Below, in pieces: positions 63,123 to 64,000 of a DNA stretch of 64,000 nt. Made by a program: the position numbers and the translations under genes. Below the pieces are notes generated by a model. That model saw only the letters and a list, made by a program, of their open reading frames with translations, ran no database searches and was not told the DNA's origin. Numbering within the stretch: the first letter of the stretch is position 1; each line of letters begins with the position of its first letter. The DNA is from Candidatus Tokpelaia hoelldoblerii (GTDB taxonomy: Bacteria > Pseudomonadota > Alphaproteobacteria > Rhizobiales > Rhizobiaceae): contig CP017315.1 of assembly GCA_002005325.1 (NCBI GenBank), positions 1,302,001 through 1,366,000 on the forward strand, read 5' to 3'.

Positions 63123-63890
63123 TTACTGCGCCGTATAACCGCCGTCGATCACCAGTTCACTGCCGGTAACAAAGCTGGCTTCATCTGACGCCAGATAAAG
63201 GATGCCAGAGGCAATATCATCCGGCACGCCTAACCGGCCAATCGGGTGTAAGGCTGTTACCTGTGCCTCGTACTCTTCCTGATTACCGCTATTTTTTGCT
63301 ATCTGAGCCATTAAAGGCGTACAGATATAACCGGGATGCACAGAATTAACACGAATACCATAGCCAGCCTGACCGCAATGCAGCGCAGCAGATTTTGTAA
63401 ACAACCGCACTCCGCCCTTGCTGGCGTTATAGGCTGCAAGCAATGGATCTCCCACCAGTCCCGCAACCGATGATACATTGATAATGGAACCGCTCTTACG
63501 CTCCTTCATCACCCGAATCGCTTCCCGCGTTCCTAAAAATATTGCATCCAGATTGATTGCCTGCAAGGCTTTCCATTTTTCAAGTGTTTCCTCTTCCAAC
63601 GAAGTAAAGTGGGCAATACCTGCGTTGTTTACCAAAATATCCAGCTTATTAAACCACTTTATGGTGTCATCAACGACCTCACGCCAGCGTTCTTCATCCG
63701 CTACATCCTGAAGTATAAATCTGGCAACACCACCCAGATCATTAATCTTCCTTGCAACAATCTCCCCACTCTCATGATCCAGATCAGTCAATACGACCCT
63801 TGCCCCTTCTCTCGCCAGCAGGATAGCAGTTGCCTCGCCTATACCTTTTGCACCACCAGTTACAAGAGCCACTTTGTCTTTTACGCGCAT
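63123..63890 (-). CDS. Short-chain dehydrogenase/reductase
   Basis: The 255-residue classical SDR has the NAD(P) motif TGGAKGIGEA near residue 12, Asp36-type DLDHES suggesting NAD preference, NNAGIAH, the catalytic Ser in INVSSVAG and the YxxxK pair in AAYNASKGG. The C-terminus VTGSELVIDGGYTAQ is typical. Members near this sequence oxidise alcohols, cyclic alcohols or steroids; the substrate is unknown. An AGGAGGG site is 5 nt before the start. The gene is AT-richer than kup or dctA and sits between two copies of a helicase 3' end. Confidence 0.92.
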   Translation of the reverse strand: MRVKDKVALVTGGAKGIGEATAILLAREGARVVLTDLDHESGEIVARKINDLGGVARFILQDVADEERWREVVDDTIKWFNKLDILVNNAGIAHFTSLEEETLEKWKALQAINLDAIFLGTREAIRVMKERKSGSIINVSSVAGLVGDPLLAAYNASKGGVRLFTKSAALHCGQAGYGIRVNSVHPGYICTPLMAQIAKNSGNQEEYEAQVTALHPIGRLGVPDDIASGILYLASDEASFVTGSELVIDGGYTAQ

Positions 63891-63967
63891 CTTTCCCTCC
63901 TTTAATCACAAGTTTCCTTTAAAAAGAAAAGGATAGAGGTAAAAACAAGTGTTCGCAAATAAAATAA

Positions 63968-64000
63968 TTACCGGACAATAATCAGCTTCTCCGCCGCGCG
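63968..64000 (-). CDS. 3' end of a helicase-like gene entering from the right edge
   Basis: The minus-strand codons read RAAEKLIIVR and TAA. Only the last 10 residues are inside the window. They match the detached fragment at 63052-63122 (RAAKKLIIVR). The parent is probably a RecD/UvrD-like ATP-dependent helicase, by the TRAxKxLxxV ending seen in the other copy; the identity rests on that copy. Confidence 0.5.
   Translation of the reverse strand, partial: RAAEKLIIVR

Overview
The window is a chromosomal segment of an alphaproteobacterium of the order Hyphomicrobiales (Rhizobiales), closest in style to the Brucella/Bartonella group. The evidence is two porins of the Rhizobiales Omp2 type, a BA14K-family protein, a TIGR02301-family protein, an FnrN-type regulator beside hemN, and the run rsh-pyrE / DUF2062-acpS-lepB-rnc-era-recO. 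Most of it is ordinary housekeeping sequence with compact, partly overlapping operons. No insertion sequence, prophage or CRISPR array is visible.

Layout. 1-10512 (minus): the first 3504 codons of a giant BapA-like surface protein made of about 28-30 Ig-like repeats, running off the left edge. 10.8-14.4 kb: a decayed AhpD-like gene, an NlpC/P60 peptidase, an M17 aminopeptidase and coaA. 14.5-16.5 kb: hslVU. 16.5-24.9 kb: a DMT transporter, pssA-psd, a LysM protein with an Atm1-type ABC exporter, a LOG protein, cysS and an SRAP protein. 25-28.3 kb: a TIGR02301 protein, pyrC, ygfZ and an HD hydrolase. 28.5-29.6 kb: an AT-rich islet with a Panacea (DUF4065) protein and a small membrane protein, a candidate toxin-antitoxin pair. 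29.7-41 kb (minus): recO-era-rnc-lepB-acpS-DUF2062, then fsr, hemN and fnrN, then pyrE-rsh and rpoZ. 41.2-46.2 kb: NYN protein, uracil-DNA glycosylase, smpB, dapA and slt.

46.2-48.1 kb is gene-poor and the most interesting stretch. It holds a possible small protein and three tandem, related, double-hairpin elements whose stems differ by compensating changes and whose loops are C-rich. They look like a small family of non-coding RNAs. A tRNA-Ser(GCT) and two tandem porin genes with homologous promoters and leaders follow.

51.7-64 kb: a frameshifted PLP-aminotransferase remnant, a DUF423 protein, an AGCS amino-acid/Na+ symporter, a GST, a BA14K protein, ilvC with a TetR regulator and its likely palindromic operator, a lemA-TPM-TPM operon, kup, dctA, and an SDR gene. 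The SDR gene lies between two copies of the 3' end of a helicase-like gene, which suggests it was inserted there.

The strongest candidates for undescribed biology are the three tandem RNA-like elements (46.8-47.8 kb), the Panacea/membrane-protein pair (28.5-29.5 kb), and the perfect 306-bp internal duplication in the giant adhesin.
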